Notes: generated by a model not told the origin, from the sequence alone. Positions 38,050 through 49,867 are shown, counted from the stretch's first letter. The stretch is 64,000 bases of DNA from Dromiciops gliroides (GCF_019393635.1 NC_057863.1:623914791-623978790), one strand, 5' to 3'. Translations and numbers: made by a program.

Positions 38050-38192
38050 TTTTTAGTGAGGCAATTGGGGTTAAGTGACTTGCCCAGGGTCACACAGCTA
38101 GTAAGTGTTAAGTGTCTGAGGCCAGATTTGAACTCAGGTACTCCTGAATCCAGGGCCAGTGCTCTATCCACTGCGCCACCTAGCTGCCCCAG
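38050..38192 (-). repeat. Short marsupial SINE with TSD
   Basis: Reverse copy in CIROZ intron 1; GTAGCACTTTT flanks both sides. Confidence 0.92.
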
Positions 38193-38452
38193 TAGCACTT
38201 TTCATTATGAGTCCTTTGGTACTTTTGAAAGGCCAAGATCTAGCGAGAGATCCAAATCTCTCAACCCCAAGTCAGAGAGAAGGAAACTGTGGTTGAAGGA
38301 AGTGATATTAAATTAGAAGCTACAAAAATGTTTTGACTGGGGGCTGTAGATGGCTTAGAAAAACAGAGATGATCTGACTATGTGTCAGTTGGATATTGCT
38401 CATGTTTCCTATGATAGAAAAGCTGTCCTGTACCTGATGGCATCTGTTAACT

Positions 38453-38767
38453 TGTAACGATTGGAATGACGCCACCTGCTGGAGACTTACTGTAGAAGAG
38501 TTCCACCCATGAAGTGAAGGTCTTTGAGGGCAAGACCAGGAGTCTTTTCTTTGGCATCAGGAAGTGACGTTGGGTAGTGGGAGGAAGAAGGAAGAGAGTA
38601 GCGCTCAGTCTGACACTCTTTCCTTTGGACTCTGGTGGAGAGCGGAGCTAGAAATGTGCTCTCCCTTTAATAGATAGGAATCTAGGCCTTTTTCTCTCTC
38701 TTTACCAAATTCTTATTCTCCTTAATAAATGCTTAAAAGTCTAACTCTTGCTAAAGCTTATAATTTA
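38453..38767 (+). mobile_element. ERV LTR, 5' copy
   Basis: It starts TGTAACGATTGGAATGAC and has AATAAA at 38724-38729. A TTGGCGACCACTC primer-binding-site-like word follows at about 38768. Old endogenous retroviral remnant; no viral gene is present. Confidence 0.7.
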
Positions 38768-38922
38768 TTGGCGACCACTCATTAGATATTTTAGACAGTT
38801 TAGCTAGAATTTTAGCCCTTAACAAATGTTGTTCACATATTATTAGTTAGCATTAGTTATTATATTCTTTTTACTGTTCCGTCAAGGAAACATTTTGTTT
38901 CTTGAGGAACAAAAGGGGGGAC
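38768..38922 (+). mobile_element. ERV internal remnant (about 155 bp)
   Basis: It lies between the two LTRs and ends in an AACAAAAGGGGGGAC polypurine tract touching the 3' LTR. All retroviral coding sequence is gone. Confidence 0.65.
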
Positions 38923-39310
38923 TGTAATGATTGGAATGACATCACCTACTGGAGACTTGCTGTGGAGAGCTCCACCATGAGGAAAATGCCTCAGAGGCAT
39001 TGTGGCTTTTCCTTGGCGTCAGGAAATGACGTTTGCTCATGGGTGCTGTCTATCAAGTCTACCAGCCAATCAACTGGAGGAGCCTCCTATGGTCTGGGAG
39101 GAGACAGGAAGGAGGAAAGGGAGCCTGGGCAGAGAGCGCTGGCCCTTTTGGCTTCCAGACTTGATGGTGGTGGCGGCAGAGGACTTCACAGGAAATTTGA
39201 GGAAAGATAGGAATGCCAGGCTGTTAGAATTCTGTTCTCAATCTTTTTCTTTCTATTTTCCAATAAACCCTTAAAAACCTAAACTCGTTTTATCAGTGAT
39301 TTTTAGTCAG
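38923..39310 (+). mobile_element. ERV LTR, 3' copy
   Basis: It starts TGTAATGATTGGAATGAC and has AATAAA at 39262-39267. It is homologous to the 5' copy throughout but clearly diverged and longer in the middle. The right edge is approximate. Confidence 0.7.
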
Positions 39311-40559
39311 TTTCCCCCAAACTGGGGGAACACATTAGAATCCACATTTAGAATCTTAAATTACACAACTTAAGTACTTATATAGGAGCTAGAGGCCCTG
39401 TTACTCACAGGGGCGGAAACCTACCTGAGTTGTACTTAAGTTCTATTAAAAAAATTCCCAGAGTAAATTCTGAGTAGGGGCAAGTGTGAGTCAAAGAGAG
39501 AATGCACTTTTAGGGTAGTTCCCAAATGGAACCTGGTCCACCTGAGCCCAAAATCAGCATCCCTGGGGCCATGGGTCACTCATATTTATTCTCAGAAGAC
39601 TCCCCATTTCTGTGGTTGGAAAATAGGCCTGGGGCCTAGCTTCTAGCTTCCTTGCTTTAGTAATGATGACTTATTCACTCCATATCACTAAGTGACTCAG
39701 CTCTTTCCTTTGTCACATAAACAGAATTGTGTTTATTCATGAAATATTTTTAAATTCTCGGGAGTTCAGTGTTTCAGACTTGTCCCATTCTTTGGAAGAA
39801 AAATACACTGTTTTCCAGGAAAATGCTTTCTGTGAGCCAAGGAATGAATACAATCTTGGGATTCATCGAAAGAGGTTGAGTGTTTAGGACTAGAGAGTTA
39901 AGAGCCTTGCTGCATTCTACCCGGGTCAGACCCCATCTAAAATCTGGTATCCAGTTGTGGGCATTTTAGGAAGGACATTAATGACTGGGAAAGAATCCAG
40001 ATGAGGTTGACCAGGTGGTAAATGGCCAGACGTCATGCCATCTGAGGAATCATCTAAAGGAGTTGGGGGTGTTTAATACGGTGCAGACTCAGGTAGGGCC
40101 ACCATCTTTAAATATTTGAAGGGCTGGCACATGGAACAGGGAATGGATTTGTTCTGTTAGACCCCCCAGATAACAGAGCAATAAGGTATGATCTCAGCCT
40201 GATATAAGGAAACATTTTCTAGCAATAAGAGGTATCTTGAAGTAGGATGAGTTGCCTTGGGAGGTAGTGAGTTCCCTGAGGGTTGAGACCTTCAAAGACT
40301 GCTTAACCACTTGGTGGAAATGTTGTAGATGAAATTCTGGTTCATTCTAGGTTGGGTAAGATGACCCCCGAAGTCTCTTTCAACCCTGAGATTCTGTGAA
40401 TCTGTGAGACATTCTTCAAGGTGTCAGGTGTAACAAGGCATGTTTGAATTTCACCGAGTCTGCAAATAAACCCAGTTTGTCCTTTCCCAGGGATTTTAGC
40501 ACTAACAAAAAGAAAGAGATCAATGTCCTAGCCAGCACTTTATTATTTCTTTCATTTTA

Positions 40560-41200
40560 AAGGATTTTTTTTTGGTGTGGTGGCTATAACTCGGGGTACA
40601 AAGGGGGTGGGGGAGTATCACCATCTGGCCTCGTTGAATCTGGATTGAGCATAACAGTAGGAAAAAGACTTGCCCCATTGGCCCCAGTGCCGGTGTCAGC
40701 CTTCCCCAACTTCCCCTTTTCCTTAGCTAATTCTCCTCTGTAGCTTCAGATTTACTCTCCCTCAGAGAACCTTTCTTCAAGTCCAATTGCACTGGCCAGG
40801 CCTTTGTTTTGTGAATTAATCAAATAATAATAACCTTTTCTCCCGCTGGGTACTGAATGAAGGTGGAGGGTTCCAGGGCTCTGCCTAATGGTGTGGCCAA
40901 GGTAGGAGGGCGTATTAGGAGAGAGCTCATCGTTCCCTTCCATTGAAATAGAATCTAAGGCTGCTAAATTGTGTGGCACTCTCTCCTGTTGGCTTGGCGG
41001 GTTCTTCTGCTTTGGGAAGGATTTTTGACTCCCCCGTAAATGAGTCAGATGATCGCTGTGGGACATCATTAGGTAAAGGTTTGGCTGATCTGACAACTGC
41101 TGTGTTAGTTTCCTGGCCAGTGGTGATTTCTACCTTATGTCCTGAGACTGCTCAGTTCCTGCTAGACCACAGCAGAGCACCAAGGCCATGCGTGTAGATG
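40560..41200. other. Unexplained repeat-poor stretch in CIROZ intron 1
   Basis: No mobile element or exon recognised. Open frames of 75-115 codons exist on both strands but show no domain, no splice context and no similarity I know. Confidence 0.4.
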
Positions 41201-42219
41201 CTGTTGAAACTCATTTCCCCATGCCATCTAAAACAGTGGAGGTGTAACTAGGGTGGGGCGACAGGGCTTTTTTCTGGGCTTCTGAAATTTAGAGGGCACT
41301 GACCACTTTTTCAGGAGTGTAGCAATGTAGAAATGACTAAAATAATAAGTAACTAGTTCACAAGAATAGTTCAAATATGAAGTTGCCAGATAGTTCATTT
41401 CTTTCTCTCTTTACTTGCTTCCCCCCCAAAGACATCAATACACTTAAGCACACCCCGCCTGGCCCAGCACAGCAGACTAGAGATATGCTCCTGGGATCTC
41501 TGTTCTCCCTCCACTGTAGTTATCTGTAAGTTGATTTGGAAGCTATTTTTGGACTGCTTGCCCTGGGTACAAAAATGGCTAGTTATAACTATAAGGTCCA
41601 AGGGAAATATGAAATAATGAAGACGTGTGATCCAGTGAGCTGTGCTGGAGGCCAAGCCTCAATCCTATCTCTGGGTAAGTGGGTGCTTTTTTCTTGGCCA
41701 GACTGTATCCTCCTTTCTGTCCCACGGGGCAGGAAAGTGGGACTGCCCTTGTCAATGCCCTGCTCCAAAGCTTCTGCCTGCTCTCTAGTCTGAAATGCTC
41801 CCTTAGGAGCTGTCCAGTCAGTCTCAGGGTTTGCTGTAGGGGGCCTTCCCTGCCTTGTCTTTCAACATTATATCACAAACTCCTGCAAAATGGAATGCAT
41901 CCCTGAGAGGCAGTGTGGTGGAGGCGTAAAGAGGTTGGATCTGGAGCCAGAAGCCCTGGGTTCCAATTTCAGCTCTGATGTTTCCTGCCCATATGATCCC
42001 GGCGAAGTCACTTAATTTCTTGGTACCTCAGTTTCCTCATCTGTAAAAGGGAGAGGCTGAACTCCATGGCCTCTGAGCTCCTTCCCAGCCCTCATTCCAC
42101 AGCTTGGCATCTCAGAAATTCTCTGCTGATCAGCAATGACCTCAGGTGGCTGGTGCCAGCTTCACCACATAGCTGTTCACCGAACCCAAGCCTCCTTCCT
42201 TTTTCTTCCTCCACTGCAG

Positions 42220-42308
42220 GGTCATTTGTCTGACATGTGCTCTCCCAGGGACTCTCCCTTTCAAGTCAAAGGAGGACAGGCCAGACCAGGTGGTTGAAAT
42301 TTCAACAG
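42220..42308 (+). CDS. CIROZ: CIROZ exon 2: end of signal peptide and N-terminal linker
   Basis: The exon lies between a strong pyrimidine tract ending CACTGCAG and a GTAAAT donor. One base, 29 codons and one base give residues 9-39: the hydrophobic VICLTCALPG then a polar stretch LPFKSKEDRPDQVVEIST. The frame is set by exon 1 and by the open frame of exon 3. The peptide alone would not identify the gene; phase and position do. Confidence 0.82.
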
Positions 42309-42552
42309 GTAAATAAATCCACCTTTTGACATCTCAGGAGCCAACAGCAGTCACTGACCTCTGGGAGATTCCCAGACGTAAGCAGGCTGAGCAGGGTAGC
42401 AATCCTAAATTATTATATTGCCTCCCTAAGGCAGGGAATGGTTGGCCATTTTGGGGAATCCCAGAACTTTAGAATTGAGAGGGTCTTTAGATACAGCTGC
42501 AATTGCTTTATCTCTAGTACCTAAATCTAATCTGGGGGAGTTAAAGTTTGAA

Positions 42553-42795
42553 GAGGGGCAGCTAGGTGATAAAGTCCCCGGTCTGGAGTCAGGAAGACCT
42601 GAGTTCAAATCCAACCTCAGACTTCCTATATGTGTGACCCTGGGCAAATCCCTTCACCCTGTTTGCCTCAGTTTCCTCATCTCTAAAATGAGCTGGAGAA
42701 GAAAATGACAAACCACTCCAGTATCTTTGCCAAGAAAACCCCAAATGGGGTCATGAAGAATCAGACACAACTGTAAAACAACTGAACCACAAAAG
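42553..42795 (+). repeat. Long SINE with RTE-like tail
   Basis: Forward copy with a deletion in the head; the tail contains ACCACTCCAGTATCTTTGCC and GGGTCATGAAGAATCAGAC. Confidence 0.88.
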
Positions 42796-43589
42796 GCTTG
42801 AAGAAAATGTCTAGTCCTTCATCTTGTTGGTCACATGACACAGAAGTCTGTAAGGGCCCTTAGAGATCATCTTCCCTGACCCCTTCATCTTATTTTATGA
42901 GGCAGTCACAGGACCTGGGTTCAAATCTGGCTGCCTCAGTTCCTAATTTATAAAATGGGAAGGTTATTTAGCTCTCATTCTCTGATCCTATTATTTGGAG
43001 TAGGAGGCCCTGGGTTCTCATCTCGAACACTTATTGCTTAGGTGACTCCAGGGACATCACTGGCCCTCTCCTCTCCTCCTCGGCCACCTCCTCAAGAAAA
43101 CAAAGGGGTCACTCTACATGACCTCCAGCTCCTTTCCAACTCAAACTTATGATATATTTGACTTTTATTGACCATTTCCATCACGGATCTTTCATTAACA
43201 AGAAAGCACTCTTGCTTCGTTTGCCAAAGCTTTCTCGGAGAAAGGATTATGTAAATGCATATTTCATAGAATCACAGCCCTCGAGGGGACTCTAGAAACC
43301 ATGTCATTCAACCCCTTCACTTTACATGGGGAGGACACCCAAGCCTAAAGAGAGGGGTTAAACAGCTGTGTCAGTGATGGAGATGGAGTCAGGAAAGACC
43401 TGAGTTCAACTCTAGCCTCAGTCACCTACTAGTTATGTAACCCTGGGCAAGTCACTTAAGCCATGGCCCTCCTCAGTTTTCACATCTATAAAATAGGGGT
43501 AATAAGAGCACCTACCTCCCAGAGTTGTTGTGAGGACCTCTGTAAAGCACTATGGAAAAAATATCTGATATTAACTTTGTGCTTTTCAG

Positions 43590-43722
43590 TTTTTTTGGGG
43601 GGGATGGTAATGAGGGTTAAGTGACTTGCTCAGGGTCACGCAGGTAGTGTCAAGTATCTGAGGCCGGATTTGAACTCAGGTCCTCCTGAATCCAGGGCCT
43701 ATGCTTTATCCACTGCACCACC
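43590..43722 (-). repeat. Short marsupial SINE
   Basis: Reverse copy starting after a G run; TTTGTGCTTT flanks both sides. Confidence 0.88.
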
Positions 43723-43734
43723 TTTGTGCTTTCA

Positions 43735-43960
43735 TATTTTCAAAGCACTCGACATACATCATCCCATGTAGTCTTCACAACAACTCCATGAGGTAGGTAC
43801 TACAGGTGTTATTATCTCCATTTTACAGATGAGGAAACTGAGGCTCAGAAAGTGCAAGTAACTTGATCTAGGTCATGTAGCCAGTGTTGGGACTTGAACC
43901 CAGCTCTCTCTCTCTGACTTCAAGTCCAGCACTCCTTCCTCTCTACTATGTTGTTCCATG
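43735..43960 (-). repeat. MIR with flanking old SINE sequence
   Basis: Canonical MIR text in reverse: TTATCTCCATTTTACAGATG, AGGAAACTGAGGCTCAGAAA, GGACTTGAACCCAGCTCTC. Confidence 0.75.
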
Positions 43961-44519
43961 TCACATGGAACAAAGACCCTCTGAGCTCTGATCTCTTACT
44001 TGGCAAGTTACCATCTTTGGCAATGAGACCTAGCGTGCTATAGCAGATGGTACCCAGGACTAGGAGTCAGTAAGAACTGAATTCAAATCCCATCTCTCAC
44101 ATTTACTAGCCATGTGACTCTAGTCAAATCACTTCACTTCTGAGAAATGGGCGAATAGCCAAGAATTGATTTCACTGGGGTCTGCCTATCACTGCAACAA
44201 GTTCTTTTATCCAGATTCCGAGCTTCAAAAAATGGGAATTTGTTCTAAGCATCCAATGACAAGTGAATAAGTTGATATCAGGGACTCATTTTTACAAGGG
44301 ACTATCCAAAGGGTGAAAAAAGAGAGACCCCAACCTCTTCCATCTCCTACATCTATTGTCCTGGACAATACGAATCCATATTCAAGATGTTCCTCAATCC
44401 CTGGGAGATCCTGCTGTACCTTCTGAATCATCAATTTAAAAATTCAATTACATTTAGCCAGTGTTGAATGCTTTTTATTGTTTCTAATTCCTTGAATTAA
44501 TCAAAACCCAACAATAAAC

Positions 44520-44905
44520 AAGTATTTGTTGAGCACCTGCCATGTGCCTTCAAGTCCTGTGCTAAGTAGGCACTGGGGGTATCAAGACAAAAAAAAAATG
44601 GACCCTGTCCTCAAGGACTTTATATTCTATCAGGGGAAGACAGCAAGTGCATATATAAGTATATGAAAAAAATAAAGACAAAAGATTCAAGGTGATACAG
44701 GCTGGGGGAGAGGCACTAGTAACCCAATTGGTGAGATCAGCAGAGGTTTCATGTAGGAGCTGTGTAAGGGAAATTGGGAGGGAGGAGGAGGGAGTGCAAT
44801 CTGGCCATGGGGCACAGCCCATGCAAAGTCACGGAGATGGGAAATGGAGTGCTGTGTATGAGGAACAGGAAGAAGTCCTGTTTGATCATCAAAGGAACAC
44901 TGGAC
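44520..44905 (+). repeat. Unnamed old interspersed repeat
   Basis: GAGCACCTGCCATGTGCC through GGACTTTATATTCTATCAGG and AGGTTTCATGTAGGAGC, the same family as at 2.58 and 59.66 kb. Confidence 0.55.
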
Positions 44906-45241
44906 TAGGAGTCTGGATAAGACAACTCCCTGTCCCAGGGAGGTGAAGAGTAGGAAATGTCAGGATTTGAATCTAGGTCCTTTCTCACTAAATCCAGCAC
45001 TTGCACGACCCAGGGCAAGTGGATGAGGGATTTAGCTTCTTCTCTATTCTGCTCAGATTCCAAACTCCAAGTTCTCCCTAAGCCTTGAAATTCTGTGATT
45101 TGTGATCTATGGTGTATGTGATATCTCTCAGTCACCAGCCGACTCCATTCCCCAGCTCTTTTACTGTTTCACTGCTTATTGGCCAGTGCTCAGCACCATG
45201 AAGCTTTTTTTTTTCCTCCTGAATATTTTTCCCTTTGATAG

Positions 45242-45340
45242 ATGACATTGAGTGCTTCTCAGATTACATGGCACTGTGGATCCCCAAGAGCCATGTCCAT
45301 GGACTGAAACAATGGTTATCCAGAACCCTGCATGTACCAG
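45242..45340 (+). CDS. CIROZ: CIROZ exon 3: start of first ZP-N-like domain
   Basis: The exon lies between TGATAG and a GTAAGG donor, residues 39-71 plus one base. The peptide DIECFSDYMALWIPKS followed by LKQWLSRTLHVP is a strong match to human CIROZ. Cys43 is the first of a spaced cysteine series. The phase leaves G, completed to Val by exon 4. Confidence 0.93.
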
Positions 45341-46499
45341 GTAAGGGGGTATCGTTACCACTTCTGAAATCAGAGGGCTGATGGTGAAGTATGCCTTTCA
45401 TTTCTAAGCAAAAAGGTGGTGGATTATGGGCAGAGAGTGAGGCTTACATTTCCCCACAGGGCCATTGGGTTAATTTGTTTTGCTTGGATGCATTTCCTTG
45501 ATACAAGAGAGGGTTCTGGGAGAATGGGGGGTGGAGAGAATCTTGGAGAAGTGACAATAATGGGGGGGGGAGGGAGGAAAACATCAATAAAACAACTACA
45601 ATTTAGAATAAAAAAAGAGGGTGTTGTTACCTGGAAAGGGCCAAGAATAATCATCTCTGACATTTATGTAGCACTCTGAGGTTTAGACAGCACTTCTCAG
45701 ACATCCAATGGAGCCTCACAATCATCCTACATGGTGATTATTACAGGTATTATGACTCCATTTTACAGATGAGGAATTCAAGGTGCAGAGAAGTTAGGAG
45801 ACGTGCCCAGTGAATCCAACTTTTCCTCATATACCAGTCTAGAACTCTTTTTCCAGAAAGCTAGAGAGAGAATTTTTAAAGCTAAGGAGAGGATTGGACT
45901 CAGGAAGACATAAATGGCACCTCTAGATCTGAGGAGGAAGTGTGGCACATTGAATAGAGCTCTGAAGTCAAAGGACATGAATTCAAATCCCACTTCTGAT
46001 GATTACCACCTCTGCATCTCATTTTCACATCTCTGGTCCTCTATTTCCCCAACTGTAGAATGGGATAGTTGGATGGATCAGATAGCTTCTGAGGTCTCTT
46101 TGAGCTCTAGGTCTGTGATCCTATCATCTTGAGAAGTGCCCACTTGGTTATCAAAGAACTCAGAAGCTACAACCACCACTGAAGGGAATGAGTCAATAGA
46201 TAAAAAGGAGAATTGTGGGCATCCTTGCATACCTAAAAGAGGAAGGTATTTCATGTTTAGTGAGGAAATTACATTCCTGGAGTAGCAGTAACTACGATAT
46301 AGGTACCCTTAAAAATTTTATCCCCTGGAGCTCCCAACAGAGGGAAAGGGAGATGGGGTGAACTCAAAGAGTTGATTGTATGGGAATACCATGTTGTACA
46401 AGGGCCAGGGCCAGGGTGCTGGGACAAGGAAGAAACAAAAATAGGGAGAGATGCTTAAAGGGATCTGCTGTTCCCCCTCCACTTATGGCATTTATGTAA

Positions 46500-46660
46500 T
46501 ATATGTATATGTATATTTGTATATGTACATATATACATGCATTATATATATATATATACACACACACACATAAAGAGAGAGAGAGAGAGGAAGAGGGAGA
46601 GAGAGAGAGAGAGAATTGGAGAAAGAAAAAGAGGGAGGGAAGAGAGAGACAGAGACAATC
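46500..46660. repeat. Compound TA/CA/GA microsatellite
   Basis: Degenerate TATG, then TA, CA and GA runs. Confidence 0.9.
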
Positions 46661-47138
46661 AGAGAGTTCTTTAGAGTTCACCAGTTTTAGAGGACAACAG
46701 TTTTATTTACATCATCTCATTTGAACCTTACAACAAGCTTTTGAGGTACCACAGGAATACTGCTCCCCATTTTATAGGGTAACAAACCTCATCTCAGAGG
46801 AGTTGATATACTTGTCCAGGGTCACACAGCTAGCAAATGTCAGAGGCAGGATTGGCTCCTGATAACCAAGTCTATTACACAATGGTCCATGAAACCATTC
46901 TATACTCCTATCCCTGGGGTACTTGGAATTCTTTTCCCGTCTCCACCCAAAGGTCGAAGTTGAGGGTCAAGGGTTTAGAATCTTTTCTCTAGGGTGCTGT
47001 TGTAGATAGAGTGCTGCACTCAGAGTAAGGAAGACCTGGGTTCAAATCTAGCCATATAACCATCAACAAGTCATCACCCACCCCCTCTGAACCTGTCTTC
47101 TCCCCTGTCAAATGAGGGGACTGCGCTAGATAATTTCT

Positions 47139-47308
47139 TTTTTTTTTCTTTTTCTTTTTCTTTTTTTTTTTTTAGTGAGGCAATTGGAGTTAAGTGACTT
47201 GCCCAGGGTCACACAGCTAGTAAGTGTTAAATGTCTGAGGCCGGTTTTGAACTCAGGTACTCCTGACTCCAGGGCCGGTGCTCTATCCACTGCGCCACCT
47301 AGCTGCCC
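47139..47308 (-). repeat. Short marsupial SINE with exact 13-bp TSD
   Basis: CTAGATAATTTCT at 47126-47138 and 47309-47321 is identical. The insertion split an older MIR-like piece. Confidence 0.93.
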
Positions 47309-47389
47309 CTAGATAATTTCTAAAAGTCCCTTCCAGCTTGAAATCCAGGGTTGTCTCTTTTAAGGCCTGGAAAACCTGTCAGACTTCCT

Positions 47390-48060
47390 ACTTTTCACAG
47401 AAGGTCCAAAAGGGCTCATGCAGCCAGTTCTTGGGCGAGAAGGGCAGCAACCAAATGAACAGCCCAGGTTTGACAGCTCTGGTTTTGTGTTAAAAAGCCA
47501 CTTTCCAAGAAGAAACCTTCTGGATACATTAAGCTGTCGCCTGGATTTCAGTGGGCTATTATTAATGGAAAACAATAGATTAATAGTTCTTAAACGCTTG
47601 TTCAATAAGTAATTTTTATGGTCCCGGATAGAGGCCATTAAACATTTCTGTGTGTTATTATAAAGAAGTTTTAAGCGTAAAATCATAAAGTCAATAATCG
47701 GAGAATTAGTCGCAGCGGCCAGCCACAGACCATTAGTTTTAGGCCCTGTCAGGGACACCTGTAGCTTTCACGAGATACTTTTCATTTCCAGCCCAGGCCC
47801 TAGCACCACCAGGTGGGATCAGGGAAATGATGCTGCCTGCTGTCTTCCATAAACTTAAGAGGACAGCAGGCAGGTGCAAACAGCATGGAGCCAGGCAAAT
47901 ATTTACAAAGTGCAAACCTGAAGGCAAAACAAAAATGTGCCAGGTCAATTTGCACATCTAGACCTAGACACTTTATTTCCCCAGTGAGGTTGTACCTTTC
48001 ATATCCTCTCCTTTGCCAAAGGCACGACACTGATCTTGTTCTAAAGAGTGTTTTCAGGAA
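47390..48060. promoter_or_regulatory. Repeat-free candidate conserved element in CIROZ intron 3
   Basis: About 650 bp without SINE, LINE or simple-repeat content, bounded on the left by a SINE. The sequence mixes AT-rich homeodomain-like words (TTATTAATGG, AGATTAATAG, TTTTTATGG) with CpG-containing unique stretches. It looks like a vertebrate noncoding conserved element. CASZ1, the next gene beyond CIROZ in human, would be another possible target. Confidence 0.3.
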
Positions 48061-48369
48061 GATGGTAATTTAGCAGTGTTTCCTTCCGTGTAAAGATCTT
48101 AAGAATAATTTTCTAAAATACTGCATTAACCTTCATGATATAGCATCAGAGGGACCCCTCATGGACCCCCCAAAGAGCTGCCTCAGGATCTGGGTTCTTT
48201 GTGGGTCAGCATCCTCTCTGAGGCATTGCCATTGAGCCCCCATTGATGTTTTTATTTTTACTAGTCATCCAGAAGACATACTTAGTTCAAAGCAAAAGGC
48301 ATTTGATGCAACTGGAGGGTAGCTGGAGGGGACTTCAGAGGTCACCTAGTCCCATGTCCTCAGGCATCT

Positions 48370-48590
48370 CTGAATCAGGAGTGCCTAATCTTTTTGTGTG
48401 TCAAGGACTCCTTTGGAAGTCTGGGGAATAATGTTAAATGGATAAAATAAAGCATACAAGATTACAAAGGAAACCAACAAAATACAGTTCTCAAAATGTT
48501 AAAAAAGGAAGGAAGAATGGAAGGAAGGAAGGAAAGAAGGAAGGAAGGAAGAAAAAGGCAAGTTCATAGACCCAAGGTTAAGAACTCTTA
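48370..48590 (+). repeat. Unnamed repeat, copy 2, with GGAA array
   Basis: GTGTGTCAAGGACTCCTTTG, GATTACAAAGGAAACCAAC, then a (GGAA)n run at about 48508-48555 and CCCAAGGTTAAGAACTC. Confidence 0.6.
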
Positions 48591-48600
48591 TTCTAAATCA

Positions 48601-48758
48601 GGGCTTCTTAAACTTTTTCCATTCACTACCCCCTTTTGCCTGAGAAATATTTATGCAAATCCAGGTATATAAAATAGGTATACATCATCTTTTACTGTTG
48701 CCAGATTTTTTGCAACCCCACATTTAGTTACTTGACCCACAGTTAAAGAAGCTAGGCT
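48601..48758. mobile_element. hAT-like nonautonomous DNA transposon remnant
   Basis: About 157 bp with imperfect inverted ends (GGGCTTCTTAAACTTT and, at the right, AGTTAAAGAAGCTAGGCT). CTAAATCA flanks it directly at 48593-48600 and 48759-48766. An 8-bp duplication fits the hAT superfamily. Confidence 0.5.
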
Positions 48759-48835
48759 CTAAATCATCTAGAAGTCTCAAGAGCCCCTTATTGGGACTAT
48801 GTTATCATAGATTAGAGCAAAAGGGACCTTTGAGA

Positions 48836-48993
48836 GTGGCAACTAGGTAGCTCAGTAGATAAAGCACCAGCTTTGGATACAGGAGGACCTGAGTTCAAAT
48901 CTGGCCTCAGACACTAGACATTTACTAGTTGTGTGACCCTGGGCAAGTCACTTAACCCTCATTGCCCCATTAAAAAAATAAATAATTTTTTAA
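48836..48993 (+). repeat. Short marsupial SINE
   Basis: Forward copy with A/T-rich tail; ACCTTTGAGA flanks both sides. Confidence 0.9.
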
Positions 48994-49359
48994 AAAAGGA
49001 ACCTTTGAGATCACTGAGTGCAATCCCTCATTTTGCGGAGAAGGAAACAGAAAACCCCAAAGCCACCCAGCTAGTAAGTGATTGAAGTGGGATTCAGATC
49101 CTGGGCTTCCAGACTCAAAGCCCAGTGCCTTTCTCACTACATCATGCTGCCTTTTGTTAAGAAAAAGACCCCTCTGATATTTAGGATCATGGTAATATAA
49201 ATTTAGAGCCATAAAGGGACCTTATAAGCCATATAGTTCAAGCGTCCACCACCACCACCACCACCACCATTTATAGACAATAACTCCAAACCAGAGAGTG
49301 ACTTGCCTAAGGTCACATAGGCCATATTTTAATCCAGGTCTGTCCTTCTCCTTTGCTAG

Positions 49360-49484
49360 TGAACTGGGGGTCCATGGAATGGCTGAATTCTTTCCTGGCC
49401 AGGTGTGGTTATTTCCTGCACCCTGACTTAGGTGGCAATTATATTTTCCAAGCACGCTACACAGCCTGCTTTGTACAGAAAGAG
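49360..49484 (+). CDS. CIROZ: CIROZ exon 4: ZP-N-like domain, middle
   Basis: The exon lies between TTTGCTAG and GAG|GTGGGT: two bases plus 41 codons, residues 72-113. The peptide includes CGYFLHPDLGGNYIFQARY and TACFVQKE, with Cys87 and Cys108 about 20 residues apart. It ends in phase 0. This is one of the most recognisable CIROZ segments. Confidence 0.94.
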
Positions 49485-49572
49485 GTGGGTCTTTCTTCTT
49501 CCCTGCTACTGGAATATTGTTGTTCAATATATATGTTAGTGTTCCATGGCTTGTATATAAAATGTGGGGAGA

Positions 49573-49710
49573 GGGGGCAGCTAGGTGGCACAGTGGATAG
49601 AACACTGGCCTTGGATTCAAATCCAGCCTCAGATACTTGACACTTACTAGTTGTGTGACCTTGGGCAAGTCACTTAACCCTCATTGCCTCCAAAAAACTC
49701 AAAACAAAAC
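49573..49710 (+). repeat. Short marsupial SINE with TSD and internal deletion
   Basis: The AGGAGGACCTGAG segment is deleted; AAATGTGGGGAGA flanks both sides. It lies 90 bp after CIROZ exon 4. Confidence 0.9.
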
Positions 49711-49867
49711 AAATGAAATGTGGGGAGAATGGTCCCACTACCATTCTGAGACTCAAAAAGAATAAAATGCTTTAAAAAATACGGGAGGCAAAAGGAGGAG
49801 AAGAAGTCAATCAATTGACTGACTTGTTGTTGCCCATACATGGTATTCTATCTCTCTGTGTCTTTGG

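Noticed and set aside
41536-41680. Possible CIROZ first exon ending in TCTCTGG|GTAAGT.
   Set aside because: The frame needed to join exon 2 has no ATG and meets a stop, whereas 37273-37298 gives a correct phase and a signal-peptide start.
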